The notes below the pieces were generated by a model that worked only from the letters and a program-made list of their open reading frames with translations, ran no database searches and was not told the DNA's origin. The translations under genes and the position numbers were made by a program. From NCBI RefSeq assembly GCF_000330725.2, contig NZ_AMZY02000003.1:124001-188000 (forward strand): a stretch of DNA of 64,000 nucleotides, read 5' to 3'. Positions within the stretch are counted from its first letter, which is position 1; every line of letters begins with the position of its first letter. The stretch is from Mariniradius saccharolyticus AK6 (GTDB lineage: Bacteria > Bacteroidota > Bacteroidia > Cytophagales > Cyclobacteriaceae). Of this stretch, positions 56,523 to 64,000 are shown piece by piece.

Positions 56523-57983
56523 TTAGGATACGACTTCTCCAAACAAGGTGGCAGCAGAGCAATCGGTGATCTTGACCCTGACATAATCGCCTTTTTTGTG
56601 CTTGCCGGCCGGAATGATGACAACCTTGTTGGCCGAATTGCGTCCCTTAAGCTGCGCCTCGGAGCGTTTGGATGTGCCCTCGATGAGGATTTCCTGCACT
56701 TTGCCTGCATCCAACTTGTTGCGCTGCAGGGAGAGTGCGGTTTGCTTCTCGATGATCTCGGCCAACCTTCTCTTTTTCACGTCGAGCGGAATGTCATCGA
56801 CAAATTTCTTTGCCGCCAATGTCCCCGGACGCTCCGAATAGAAGAACATGTAGGAGAAATCGTATTGCACGATATCCATCAGGCTGAGCGTATCTCGGTG
56901 TTCTTCTTCCGTCTCGGTACAAAAACCGGCGATCATGTCGGAAGAAATCCCGCATTCCTCGCCAAGAATCTCCCGAATGGCACGGACCCTATCAAGGTAC
57001 CATTCCCGGTCATAGGTACGATTCATCAGTTCCAATATCCTCGAATTGCCACTTTGAACAGGCAGGTGGATGTATTTGCAGATGTTGTCGTACCGCTTCA
57101 TCGTGTGGAGGACTTCATCGGTAATGTCTTTGGGGTGTGAAGTGGAAAAACGCACCCGCAGCAAAGGACTTACCTGCGCCACCATTTCCAACAAATGGGC
57201 GAAATTGACCACCGTGGAGACTTCATCCTCTTTTTTATTGAGGCGGGCTTTGTTGTTTTCTTCGGGAGACCACTTGTACGAATCCACGTTCTGTCCAAGC
57301 AGCGTCACTTCCCGATAGCCTGCGGCAAACAGTTCCTGCGCTTCCTTGACGATTGAATGCGGGTCGCGGCTTCTTTCCCTACCTCTGGTGAATGGTACCA
57401 CGCAGAAGGAACACATATTGTCACAGCCCCGCATGATGGATATAAACGCCGTCACCCCATTGGAATTGAGGCGGACAGGGGAGATGTCGGCATATGTTTC
57501 TTCTCTGGAAAGAAATGTATTGATGCCTTTTTCACCGTCTTCCGCAGCAGCTACGAGGTTGGGAAGGTCACGGTACGCATCTGGACCGACCACCACGTCC
57601 ACGATTTTTTCCTCCTCGAGCAATTTGTCCTTGAGGCGCTCCGCCATACAGCCGAGGACCCCAATGGTCATTTCGGGCTTTTGGCGCTTGAGAGCGTTGA
57701 AATGAGAAAGTCGGTTGCGGACGGTCTGCTCGGCCTTTTCACGGATGGAGCAGGTATTGAGGAAGATTACGTCTGCTTTTTCGACATCCGAAGTGGTGTC
57801 AAACCCGTTTTCCTTCATGATGGAAGCCACGATCTCCGAATCGGAGAAGTTCATCTGGCAGCCATAGGATTCGATGTAGAGTTTCTTGGACTTGCCGGTA
57901 TTCTCGTCTTGGGTGGTTTTGTAATCGCATGCCTGCGCCTCTTCCGGTGCGATCAAGTCTATGTCTTTGATGATGTTTTCCAT
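56523..57983 (-). CDS. miaB: tRNA-2-methylthio-N6-dimethylallyladenosine synthase
   Basis: A 486-residue radical SAM methylthiotransferase. The N-terminal UPF0004 domain has [15 protein letters not shown] (Cys42) and further cluster cysteines at about 78 and 112. The radical SAM site is CDNMCSFC (Cys187, Cys191, Cys194). A C-terminal TRAM domain follows. It adds a methylthio group at A37 of tRNAs that read UNN codons. It heads the cluster miaB-sigma54 activator-lptE-TPR-secG. Confidence 0.96.
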   Translation of the reverse strand: MENIIKDIDLIAPEEAQACDYKTTQDENTGKSKKLYIESYGCQMNFSDSEIVASIMKENGFDTTSDVEKADVIFLNTCSIREKAEQTVRNRLSHFNALKRQKPEMTIGVLGCMAERLKDKLLEEEKIVDVVVGPDAYRDLPNLVAAAEDGEKGINTFLSREETYADISPVRLNSNGVTAFISIMRGCDNMCSFCVVPFTRGRERSRDPHSIVKEAQELFAAGYREVTLLGQNVDSYKWSPEENNKARLNKKEDEVSTVVNFAHLLEMVAQVSPLLRVRFSTSHPKDITDEVLHTMKRYDNICKYIHLPVQSGNSRILELMNRTYDREWYLDRVRAIREILGEECGISSDMIAGFCTETEEEHRDTLSLMDIVQYDFSYMFFYSERPGTLAAKKFVDDIPLDVKKRRLAEIIEKQTALSLQRNKLDAGKVQEILIEGTSKRSEAQLKGRNSANKVVIIPAGKHKKGDYVRVKITDCSAATLFGEVVS

Positions 57984-58013
57984 GAATCAATTTCCAATCA
58001 GGATGCGAAATTA

Positions 58014-58211
58014 AGAAAATGCGGACAAAATGACAGTGTTTTTGTGGAATATGGGGGCAATTGTACCTATGAAGGTTTTTGTGCGGCTATTCTTTTCGAC
58101 CAAATCAACAAGAAAGACGATGCTGCCATGAAAGAGGATATGCCTATAAGCCTATTTGCACTTGGGGAAATATTTTATGGTGGATTTACCGAAGTCAACC
58201 TTAGATTGTAA
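58014..58211 (+). pseudogene. possible C-terminal remnant of a lost gene
   Basis: The frame ending at 58211 reads like real protein: EGFCAAILFDQINKKDDA and DMPISLFALGEIFYGGFTEV followed by a stop. Upstream of about 58000 the same frame runs antisense to miaB, so no intact start or N-terminus exists. It may be a gene remnant. No family was recognised, and a chance ORF cannot be excluded. Confidence 0.3.
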
Positions 58212-58371
58212 ATTTTTAATGGGGATACACAATTTTGCAAGGTTGGTCTGAAGAAGTGCTATCGACTGCGGATAATCGTCCATGGAAGAACGTCGACTGT
58301 CCATGGATCCGAAAAGTCTTTCTCCAGCCATTATTTGTTTGGCATTGGACAGCCTTTAGGTTTAGCATGGT
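58212..58371. other. non-coding gap with two copies of a 9-bp palindromic word
   Basis: No gene is supported. GTCCATGGA occurs at 58278-58286 and again at 58299-58307, each containing the CCATGG palindrome. Together with the remnant before it and the hairpin island after it, the whole gap between miaB and the S41 peptidase gene is non-coding. Confidence 0.5.
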
Positions 58372-58589
58372 GAGTCACAATCCCGCAGGGATTGACTCCA
58401 CAAAGTGGTAGTTACCCCGGGTAAAGCCCGGAGGATTCCGGAAAAACAATCGCCTTTAGAAATCCCAACCCTGAAAGGTGTTGAATTAAACCCCGATCGG
58501 GGTGGTAAGGATAGTCTACCGATATCATTTAAAACCTCCGGATTGGCATCCGGGGCCAATAACCGTAGGTATTCAATCCCTTCGGGATT
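58372..58589. repeat. island of six short palindromes
   Basis: Successive inverted repeats are: 58372-58398 (GAGTC/GACTC with AATCCC/GGGATT inside), 58417-58431 (CCGGG/CCCGG), an imperfect one at about 58467-58483, 58490-58503 (ACCCCGATCGGGGT, perfect), 58538-58553 (CCGGAT/ATCCGG) and 58575-58589 (AATCCC/GGGATT). The spacing is 25-45 nt. Such clusters are dispersed intergenic repeats in Bacteroidota genomes. A spurious minus ORF crosses it. Confidence 0.75.
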
Positions 58590-58944
58590 TGGGGTGAGGT
58601 CGAATTCTGGATTAATCCGAGATCTCTTGCTGACTAAGAAATTGAATTTTTGAATATCAGCGATGCTGCACACCAGGCCTAAATCCCTTATGTTTTTGCC
58701 TCTTTTGTCGTTGACAAAAGTGTGACTACAGCTACAGGCAATCACCACCAAGAAGGCTGAAAAATGCGCAACCTGACCGCAAATTATATCTGATATTTCA
58801 AATATTTCCAGGTTTCGGATTTCTGCAACGTAAAAAATGAATACGCACCGGATACGCCTTTCCAATTAATTGAGGTTGTCAACTTACCTACCATCATTCA
58901 AGCCACGAAATGTACCATAAACACTGAAGGAAAATCGAAACGGC

Positions 58945-58978
58945 AAAAAAAAAGCCCCCGAATCGCTCCGGGGGCTTT
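58945..58978 (-). terminator. terminator of the S41 peptidase gene
   Basis: AAAGCCCCCG and CGGGGGCTTT are perfect arms on an ~8-nt loop. On the minus strand nine T residues follow. It begins directly after the stop codon. Confidence 0.93.
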
Positions 58979-58981
58979 GCC

Positions 58982-60388
58982 TTATTTTTTCAGGAAATCA
59001 TACTCAATGATCAACCGTCCAGCCCGCGGATGGGCATCAAGGGTGCTTCCAAGGTCAGTCCGATCGACAAACTCCATCCTGGCAGTTGGGAAAGACCCTG
59101 GCGCGATATGGTTCAATGCCAGGTTCAACAGGTATTCCTTTGTATCACCAAAGGGAAGCAGGGTTTTCTGACTAAGCTCTAATCCCTGGAGGTTTGGCTG
59201 GAAGCCATTGGAATAATCCGACTGGTCGTTTTTATTGAAAGTTTGGGAAACAATCGGCAGTAGACCATACTTGTTCTCAGGATTGTCCTCATCCTCGAGA
59301 GCCACAGATCCCACATTTTTTCCGACCGTAACGTCGCCCACTAGAAACACATCCATGTATGGTTTGAGTCCATTGATGATCAGCTCGGAGGCTGATGCCG
59401 TACGCCTGGATGTGATGATATAAACCCGGTTGTTTGCCAGAACAGGGCCAAGATTTTGCGCTTTTGCTTTAAACAAGCGCTGCACATTCTGGTAATCGGG
59501 AAACTGCATGATAAAGCTGTTGAACTTCGTCTTGGAAAATACATCCGTCGCGGTCACATTCGGCGCAATGAGGCTTGCCAAATTGATCGCACTGGATTCG
59601 AATCCCCCACCATTGTACCTGAAATCAAGAATCAGATGCTTAATGCCTTCTGCTTTGAATTTGGCGAAGATGGCATCCATTTGGTCATCATAGAGGGTGG
59701 ACTGACCCTCAATGCCTGGCGCAAAGAAATGGTAAACCAGATAACCTACCTTGTCGCCGTTTACGGTGTAAATGGAGTCGAGGAAATTGGGATTTTCCGA
59801 TAGCACTACCGGGGTTAGGTCGACCGGTGTTTGTGCCACAAACTGATCGGTAGCCGGGTTGTACCGGAAGTAGGATACCGAGTGCGGCTGGTCCAATTTG
59901 CTCAAAATATCCTGGTAATTGTCCAAGGTGAGCCTCACGCCGTTGATTTGAGTGATGAGATCCCCTCTTTTCAACCCTTTGGACTCAGCTGAACTCCCTT
60001 TTTTGATGTAGGAAATAAACGCGACCACGTTGTTGTTGGTACTACTTTCACGGGCAAGCAGAAACTCGTACCCTGCTTCCTTGCTGGTACCTTGGAGTGA
60101 GTTGATCAATTCCTGGTAATCGGGATAGATCACCGAGAACCTATCGGTGGGACGGTTGAGTAGGGATTCGAAATAATCCTCGGGGTCTGATTCCAGTGAA
60201 ATGGGGGTTTTCATGGATTCCAGCCAATAGTACACCTGGTCCATCACTTCCTTGATCCAAGTGTTTACCTTGGCATTGGCGGATAGTGTCGGCGGGGTAT
60301 CTTCCTCTTTGTCTTTACAGGATTGAAATACGAGCAGGAAGACAAAACCCCACATCAGGGGCTTCAGGAAGTAGGTGTTGGATTTCAT
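58982..60388 (-). CDS. S41 family C-terminal processing peptidase, lipoprotein
   Basis: A 468-residue protein with a lipoprotein signal ending VFQSC (Cys24). The N-terminal helical region (SANAKVNTWIKEVMDQVYYWLESM) is followed by a PDZ domain (SAESKGLKRGDLITQINGV, near residue 130-165) and the S41 core. Within this, RYNGGG, the TASASE block with the candidate serine, and DVTVGKNVG with the candidate lysine are visible. Such enzymes cut extended peptides in the envelope, attached to a membrane. It lies 102 nt downstream of ftsE on the same strand. Confidence 0.87.
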   Translation of the reverse strand: MKSNTYFLKPLMWGFVFLLVFQSCKDKEEDTPPTLSANAKVNTWIKEVMDQVYYWLESMKTPISLESDPEDYFESLLNRPTDRFSVIYPDYQELINSLQGTSKEAGYEFLLARESSTNNNVVAFISYIKKGSSAESKGLKRGDLITQINGVRLTLDNYQDILSKLDQPHSVSYFRYNPATDQFVAQTPVDLTPVVLSENPNFLDSIYTVNGDKVGYLVYHFFAPGIEGQSTLYDDQMDAIFAKFKAEGIKHLILDFRYNGGGFESSAINLASLIAPNVTATDVFSKTKFNSFIMQFPDYQNVQRLFKAKAQNLGPVLANNRVYIITSRRTASASELIINGLKPYMDVFLVGDVTVGKNVGSVALEDEDNPENKYGLLPIVSQTFNKNDQSDYSNGFQPNLQGLELSQKTLLPFGDTKEYLLNLALNHIAPGSFPTARMEFVDRTDLGSTLDAHPRAGRLIIEYDFLKK

Positions 60389-60490
60389 ACCGATACGCGT
60401 TTAGTGAATGTTGGCCGAATACAGATGCAATAACGTGCTGTACAGCCAAATGGATTTCCAAATTAAGGGACAATTTCGAAAAATAAAATG

Positions 60491-61201
60491 CTAGTAGGCA
60501 GTATTGATGGAAATGTCCTCTGTCTTGCTGTCCAACAGTTTTCCTTTTTCACATTTCAATACCCGGTAGGGATACTTCCTCAGCAAATCATGGTTGTGGG
60601 TAGCCATCAGGATGGCCGTGCCCTCGTTGTTGATTTCCTGGAAAAGCTTGAAGATGCCATCCGCCACATCAGGGTCCAAATTGCCCGTAGGTTCGTCGGC
60701 AAGCAGAATGGAAGGTTGATTGATAAGCGCGCGGGCAATGACTATCCGCTGCTGTTCACCCCCCGAAAGCTGATGGGGCATTTTCGTGGCGGCATCCGCC
60801 AAACCTACCCTCATCAGAACCTCTACCATGCGGTTTTTCATCTTTTCCCGATCCGTCCATCCTGTCGCCCGCATGACGAAGAACAGGTTCTCAGCCACGG
60901 TCCTGTCCGGGAACAACTGAAAGTCCTGAAAGACGATTCCCAACTTCCTGCGCAGAAAGGGAACCTCATTCCTTTTGATCTTTTCGAGGTGGAAGCCAAC
61001 GATCTCTGCCTTTCCCATTTTAAGGGGCAGGTCGGCATAGAGGGTTTTTAGCAGGGAACTTTTCCCGCTTCCCGTCCTTCCGATCAGAAAGACAAACTCA
61101 TCCGGCTCGATGGAGAAGTTCACATCTTGCAGCACCGTATCCAAGCCTTGGAAAATAACGGCGCCTTTGACATCAATAATGGGTTGTTTGGAAAAAACCA
61201 T
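60491..61201 (-). CDS. ftsE: cell division ATP-binding protein FtsE
   Basis: A 236-residue ABC ATPase. Walker A is GRTGSGKS (41-48), the signature is LSGGEQQR (near 140), and Walker B is ILLADEPTGNLD. LGIVFQDFQLFPDRTVAENL contains the Q-loop. The short size and sequence fit FtsE rather than LolD. It powers FtsX-dependent cell-wall hydrolase activation at division. It starts in the stop of a small gene (TAATG overlap). Its membrane partner ftsX is about 46 kb away at 13824-14714. Confidence 0.85.
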   Translation of the reverse strand: MVFSKQPIIDVKGAVIFQGLDTVLQDVNFSIEPDEFVFLIGRTGSGKSSLLKTLYADLPLKMGKAEIVGFHLEKIKRNEVPFLRRKLGIVFQDFQLFPDRTVAENLFFVMRATGWTDREKMKNRMVEVLMRVGLADAATKMPHQLSGGEQQRIVIARALINQPSILLADEPTGNLDPDVADGIFKLFQEINNEGTAILMATHNHDLLRKYPYRVLKCEKGKLLDSKTEDISINTAY

Positions 61202-61404
61202 TACAGTTCAAGTTTTTGGGGTTTGCCAAACGGGAGCTCTTTGATTAAGGCTTCCAAGGCTTCTTCTTTGCCTTCAAAACCGAATTTCTCGATGTTTTTC
61301 AAGGGTCTGTCTGCCCTGAAATATGCGACCAAGACAAAGTTGTCATCCCGGATTTGGATGTAGTCCGGGATTTTGGCTTTGCCTTTGACCTTCAAAATGT
61401 ACAT
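61201..61404 (-). CDS. uncharacterised 67-residue protein upstream of ftsE
   Basis: About 67 residues from the ATG at 61404; a TTG at 61443 would add 13 residues. ILKVKGKAKIPDYIQIRDDNFVLVAYFRADRP is beta-rich, and the tail FEGKEEALEALIKELPFGKPQKLEL is helical. There is no signal or membrane segment. The stop overlaps the ftsE start as TAATG, so translation is coupled. The same arrangement occurs in other Bacteroidota, but the function is unknown to me. Confidence 0.62.
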   Translation of the reverse strand: MYILKVKGKAKIPDYIQIRDDNFVLVAYFRADRPLKNIEKFGFEGKEEALEALIKELPFGKPQKLEL

Positions 61405-61512
61405 GTGTGCGATGGTTGGTTCAGTGGAAGAACTCGATTCCAAGTGATATGGTTTTAATTCCGGGGCCGGCCCAAGACTTCCCTGGAAATGGCCCTCGGA
61501 AAACCTTTGGAT

Positions 61513-62172
61513 TTACTTTCCTGCAGCCTTGGCATGGTCAGCCAAGAATTGGGCCAAACCACTGTCGGTCAGCGGATGCTTCAGCAAACCTGTAATGACC
61601 TTGAGCGGGCAAGTCGCCACATCGGCGCCGATTTCCGCACATTTGATCAAGTGCATGGTATGGCGAATAGAGGCAGCCAGGACCTGTGTCGCAAAGCCAT
61701 AGTTTTGGTAAATCAACACCAATTGCTCGATCAATTCAAGCCCGTCATAAGAGACGTCGTCAAGTCTGCCGATAAATGGGGAAACGTAGGTAGCACCCGC
61801 TTTCGCAGCCAAAATGCCCTGTCCAGCAGAAAACACCAAGGTACAGTTGGTACGGATGCCCTCGCTGCTAAAGTATTTGATCGCCTTGACGCCCTCTTTG
61901 ATCATCGGGATTTTGACCACGATTTTGTCGTCGATCTTGGCCAATTCCTTTCCTTCCCGGATCATGCCTTCAAAATCGGTGGCAATGACTTCCGCGCTGA
62001 CATTGTCGTCCACGATATCACAGATGGCTTTGTAATGTGCACGGACGCGTTCTTCCCCGCTGATGCCTTCCTTGGCCATAAGGGATGGGTTGGTGGTGAC
62101 GCCGTCCAATACACCGAGGTCGTAGGCTTCCTTGATTTCGTTGAGGTTGGCAGTATCGATAAAGAATTTCAT
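61513..62172 (-). CDS. transaldolase / fructose-6-phosphate aldolase family
   Basis: A 219-residue protein from the ATG at 62172. MKFFIDTANLNEIKEAYDLGVLDGVTTNPSL is the family start, and VVKIPMI with the following KAIKYFSSEGIRTNCTLVFSAGQ holds the Schiff-base lysine region (VKIP). SPFIGRLDD and QVLAASIR complete the site. The small size puts it in the TalC/FSA subfamily, where transaldolase and FSA activities cannot be told apart by sequence alone. It acts in the non-oxidative pentose phosphate pathway. It is 69 nt upstream of the small ORF before ftsE. Confidence 0.93.
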   Translation of the reverse strand: MKFFIDTANLNEIKEAYDLGVLDGVTTNPSLMAKEGISGEERVRAHYKAICDIVDDNVSAEVIATDFEGMIREGKELAKIDDKIVVKIPMIKEGVKAIKYFSSEGIRTNCTLVFSAGQGILAAKAGATYVSPFIGRLDDVSYDGLELIEQLVLIYQNYGFATQVLAASIRHTMHLIKCAEIGADVATCPLKVITGLLKHPLTDSGLAQFLADHAKAAGK

Positions 62173-62698
62173 GGGAATAGGTTTAAAGTTGACAGGTGCA
62201 AAGTTAGACGAAATATCAGGAACTGGAAGGGGGCAGGGGAGGAATGTCGGGACGCAGTTGGGGGACGTACCAAGTACGAAGTACAAAGTACTAGGTAAAG
62301 CCCCGCATTGCGGTCGGTTCACGGCAGGCATGGTTTTTGACCCCACCCCCTGGTCTGTGTCCTCACAGACCATTCCTGCCTACTATCCTCAGTTTCCGAA
62401 CGCTTGCTAAAGGAATGCCGCCCCTTTGGTGCTTGATTGAAATCGGTTCGACTTTTGCGAAGGGCTGCACCCTTCTCTAGAAGATGGCGCCCCTTTTGGG
62501 GCTCTCGGACGTAAATCTGATCAAAGATCCCTCCCGCTGTGGTGTTCTCCCTCTCCGGGAGGAGAGGGTCGGGGTGAGGAGCCAAATCCCTATTCCCATT
62601 CATCATTCATCATTCATCATTCAAAATTCCCAAACCTTCCAACCTTTAAACCTTCCAACCTTTCCCCTAATCCCCATTCCCAGCCGCTCTTCAATTCT
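62173..62698. repeat. intergenic repeat island between the transaldolase and the Gfo/Idh/MocA gene
   Basis: No gene is supported. The stretch holds several AAGTAC words near 62270-62292 and a perfect 9-bp hairpin at 62351-62372 (TGGTCTGTG/CACAGACCA). Further hairpins are at 62459-62475, 62489-62502 (GCCCC/GGGGC) and 62549-62568 (CCCTCTCC/GGAGAGGG) followed by GGGTGAGG-like sequence. Then come CATTCAT repeats at 62597-62622 and two perfect 16-bp copies at 62632-62647 and 62648-62663. Confidence 0.75.
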
Positions 62699-64000
62699 CT
62701 AAAATTTCCGATACTTTCCGCCCAAGTGCTTATTCGCTTTTTTCTCAGAGAACCGGGCTTTCTTGCTGTCCCAATGGAGCGTTTCGTTGGGGAACCTACC
62801 GGCAATCACACCCAATAGGATGGTTTCGGTAAGTCGGGCAGAGTATTCGAAAGGCGCGCTGCATTGCCCTTTTCCCAGACAGGCATCCACAAACTGATGG
62901 TAATGCTTTTTGCTTTCTCCGGCATAGTCCTTGACCGGTGCGCCAAGTTTGAACGGAGCCACGTCGAATTCCTGGTATTTCCCATCCACGATCCATCGGG
63001 GAAGTTCCATAAAGTGGGGCAGCAGCAACCTGCCTTTTTCTCCCATAAACATGGCGCCTTGTTCGGGTAACTTGTCCCCATTGGGAAGCTGCAAGTCGGC
63101 ATGGTCTGCCGGGGCACCCGCACCATCATACCATACCCACTTGAGCGTTTCTGCGGTGTATGGGGTAGACGGGAATTCGTAGGTCACGATGTTGTTTTCA
63201 GGGAATCCGAATCCGGTGGGCTTGCGGCATTCGTTGCGGATGGTACGCGGGACATCCAACTGTAGGGCATTGTAAGGCGTATCGAAAATATGTACGCCCA
63301 TGTCGCCCAGGGTGCCGCAACCGAAGTCCATGATTTTTCTCCAGTTGCCGGGATGGTAGAACCCCTCTTTGTAGGCGCGCTTGGGTGCCGTTCCCAGCCA
63401 GAGGTTCCAGTCCAGGTTTTCTGGAACTGGATCACTTCCTGTCGGTTCAGGACCGTCATATCCCCAGTTCTTGGGAGACCAGGCCCTGACCGTATGCACT
63501 TTGCCAATGATTCCCGATTGAATCAGGAGCGTGGCCAGCTTGTAATCGTAGAAGGAATGCACCTGAATACCCATCTGCGTCACCAGCTTCCTTTCTTCAG
63601 CCATCTTTTTCATGGCCCTAGCCTCCGTCACGTGATGGGTGAGGGGTTTTTGGCAATAGACCGGTTTGTCCATTTCCATCGCCATCAAGGAAGCAGGTGC
63701 ATGGGTATGGTCAGGGGTGGATACGACCACGGCATCAAACTCATTTTTCATTTCCTTCAGCATCACCCGGTAATCGGGATAGCTTTTGGCATTGGGATAC
63801 AGGGCTTTTGCACGGGCGAGCATTTTGCTGTCCACATCGCAAAGGCCCACGACTTCCACCTCCGGATGGGAAGCAATGGCTGCCAGGTCCTCCATGCCCA
63901 TGCCCCCTAGGCCGATATGGACTGTTCGCAATTTGCCTGCGGCTTTTGCTTGTGCCAGGATGCTCGGTGCCAAAGCCAATCCTGCTACTCCTAAAGCTGA
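62699..64000 (-). CDS. Gfo/Idh/MocA family oxidoreductase (N-terminus cut by window end)
   Basis: At least 433 residues; the frame is open to the right edge and its last readable part (ALGVAGLALAPSILAQA) is the hydrophobic end of a Tat-type signal. The NAD-binding Rossmann part starts TVHIGLGGMGMEDL, and VYCQKPLTHHVTEARAM contains the EKP-like catalytic lysine motif (QKP). GCGTLGDMGVHIFDT lies in the C-terminal domain. Exported members oxidise or epimerise sugars in the periplasm. An internal TTG at 63979 is not the true start. Confidence 0.9.
   Translation of the reverse strand, partial: SALGVAGLALAPSILAQAKAAGKLRTVHIGLGGMGMEDLAAIASHPEVEVVGLCDVDSKMLARAKALYPNAKSYPDYRVMLKEMKNEFDAVVVSTPDHTHAPASLMAMEMDKPVYCQKPLTHHVTEARAMKKMAEERKLVTQMGIQVHSFYDYKLATLLIQSGIIGKVHTVRAWSPKNWGYDGPEPTGSDPVPENLDWNLWLGTAPKRAYKEGFYHPGNWRKIMDFGCGTLGDMGVHIFDTPYNALQLDVPRTIRNECRKPTGFGFPENNIVTYEFPSTPYTAETLKWVWYDGAGAPADHADLQLPNGDKLPEQGAMFMGEKGRLLLPHFMELPRWIVDGKYQEFDVAPFKLGAPVKDYAGESKKHYHQFVDACLGKGQCSAPFEYSARLTETILLGVIAGRFPNETLHWDSKKARFSEKKANKHLGGKYRKF

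Noticed and set aside
58362-58865. 167-residue minus-strand open frame
   Set aside because: It reads through the hairpin island; the protein is palindrome-derived (NPEG, LPPRSG-like pieces) with no family features.
59590-59610. GGATTCGAATCC resembling a tRNA T-loop
   Set aside because: It lies inside the S41 peptidase coding sequence and no cloverleaf can be formed around it.
61513-62373. Longer transaldolase frame starting at 62373
   Set aside because: The extra 67 residues cross the repeat island and precede the conserved family N-terminus.
62319-62606. 95-residue minus-strand frame
   Set aside because: It is made of the hairpin and tandem repeats of the intergenic island.

Overview
The window is a stretch of a Bacteroidota chromosome, most likely a Cytophagales member close to Algoriphagus/Cyclobacteriaceae. 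The main reasons are a type IX secretion (T9SS) gene pair, a T9SS-sorted repeat protein, the ftsX-DUF3098-uppP-truB-ribF cluster, the miaB-sigma54 regulator-lptE-secG cluster, many Bacteroidota-type small lipoproteins and DUF families, and few Shine-Dalgarno sequences. No tRNA, rRNA, insertion sequence, CRISPR array or prophage was seen. Most of it is ordinary chromosome, densely coded on both strands.

Layout. 1-3200 (minus): a truncated beta-CASP metallo-hydrolase, then a PadR regulator with its PspC-domain envelope-stress partner. 3590-9735 (plus): a PorV/PorQ-family barrel overlapping a giant PorU2-like C25 sortase. 15483-9779 (minus): pdeM, ftsX, DUF3098, uppP, truB, ribF, then scoA/scoB. 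15543-21801: small envelope proteins, and metY-metX behind a SAM-I riboswitch. 26366-21924 (minus): three secreted amidohydrolase paralogues, two of which have lost the metal ligands. 26614-32473 (plus): a tightly overlapping five-gene operon (receiver, membrane HEAT protein, processive GT2, YaiO barrel, anchored periplasmic protein) that looks like a synthase-dependent exopolysaccharide system; this is the most interesting locus here. 32613-41921: an LtaS-like sulfatase-fold enzyme, a run of small secreted or redox lipoproteins including MsrA, a Tat alkaline phosphatase and small DUF proteins. 41914-50356 (minus): proBA, a 1211-residue T9SS-sorted protein with three ~206-residue repeats, and a receiver protein translationally coupled to CorA. 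50513-57983: groESL, secG, a TPR protein, lptE, a sigma-54 activator and miaB. 58000-58980: a possible gene remnant and an island of six hairpins. 58982-64000 (minus): an S41 peptidase, ftsE, a small ORF, a transaldolase, a second palindrome/tandem-repeat island, and a Gfo/Idh/MocA oxidoreductase cut by the window end.

Cell-envelope themes dominate: T9SS, exopolysaccharide, undecaprenyl recycling, LPS transport, FtsEX and secreted lipoproteins. All functional names come from motif and family recognition by eye. No database search was run, and regulatory sites are judged from symmetry only.
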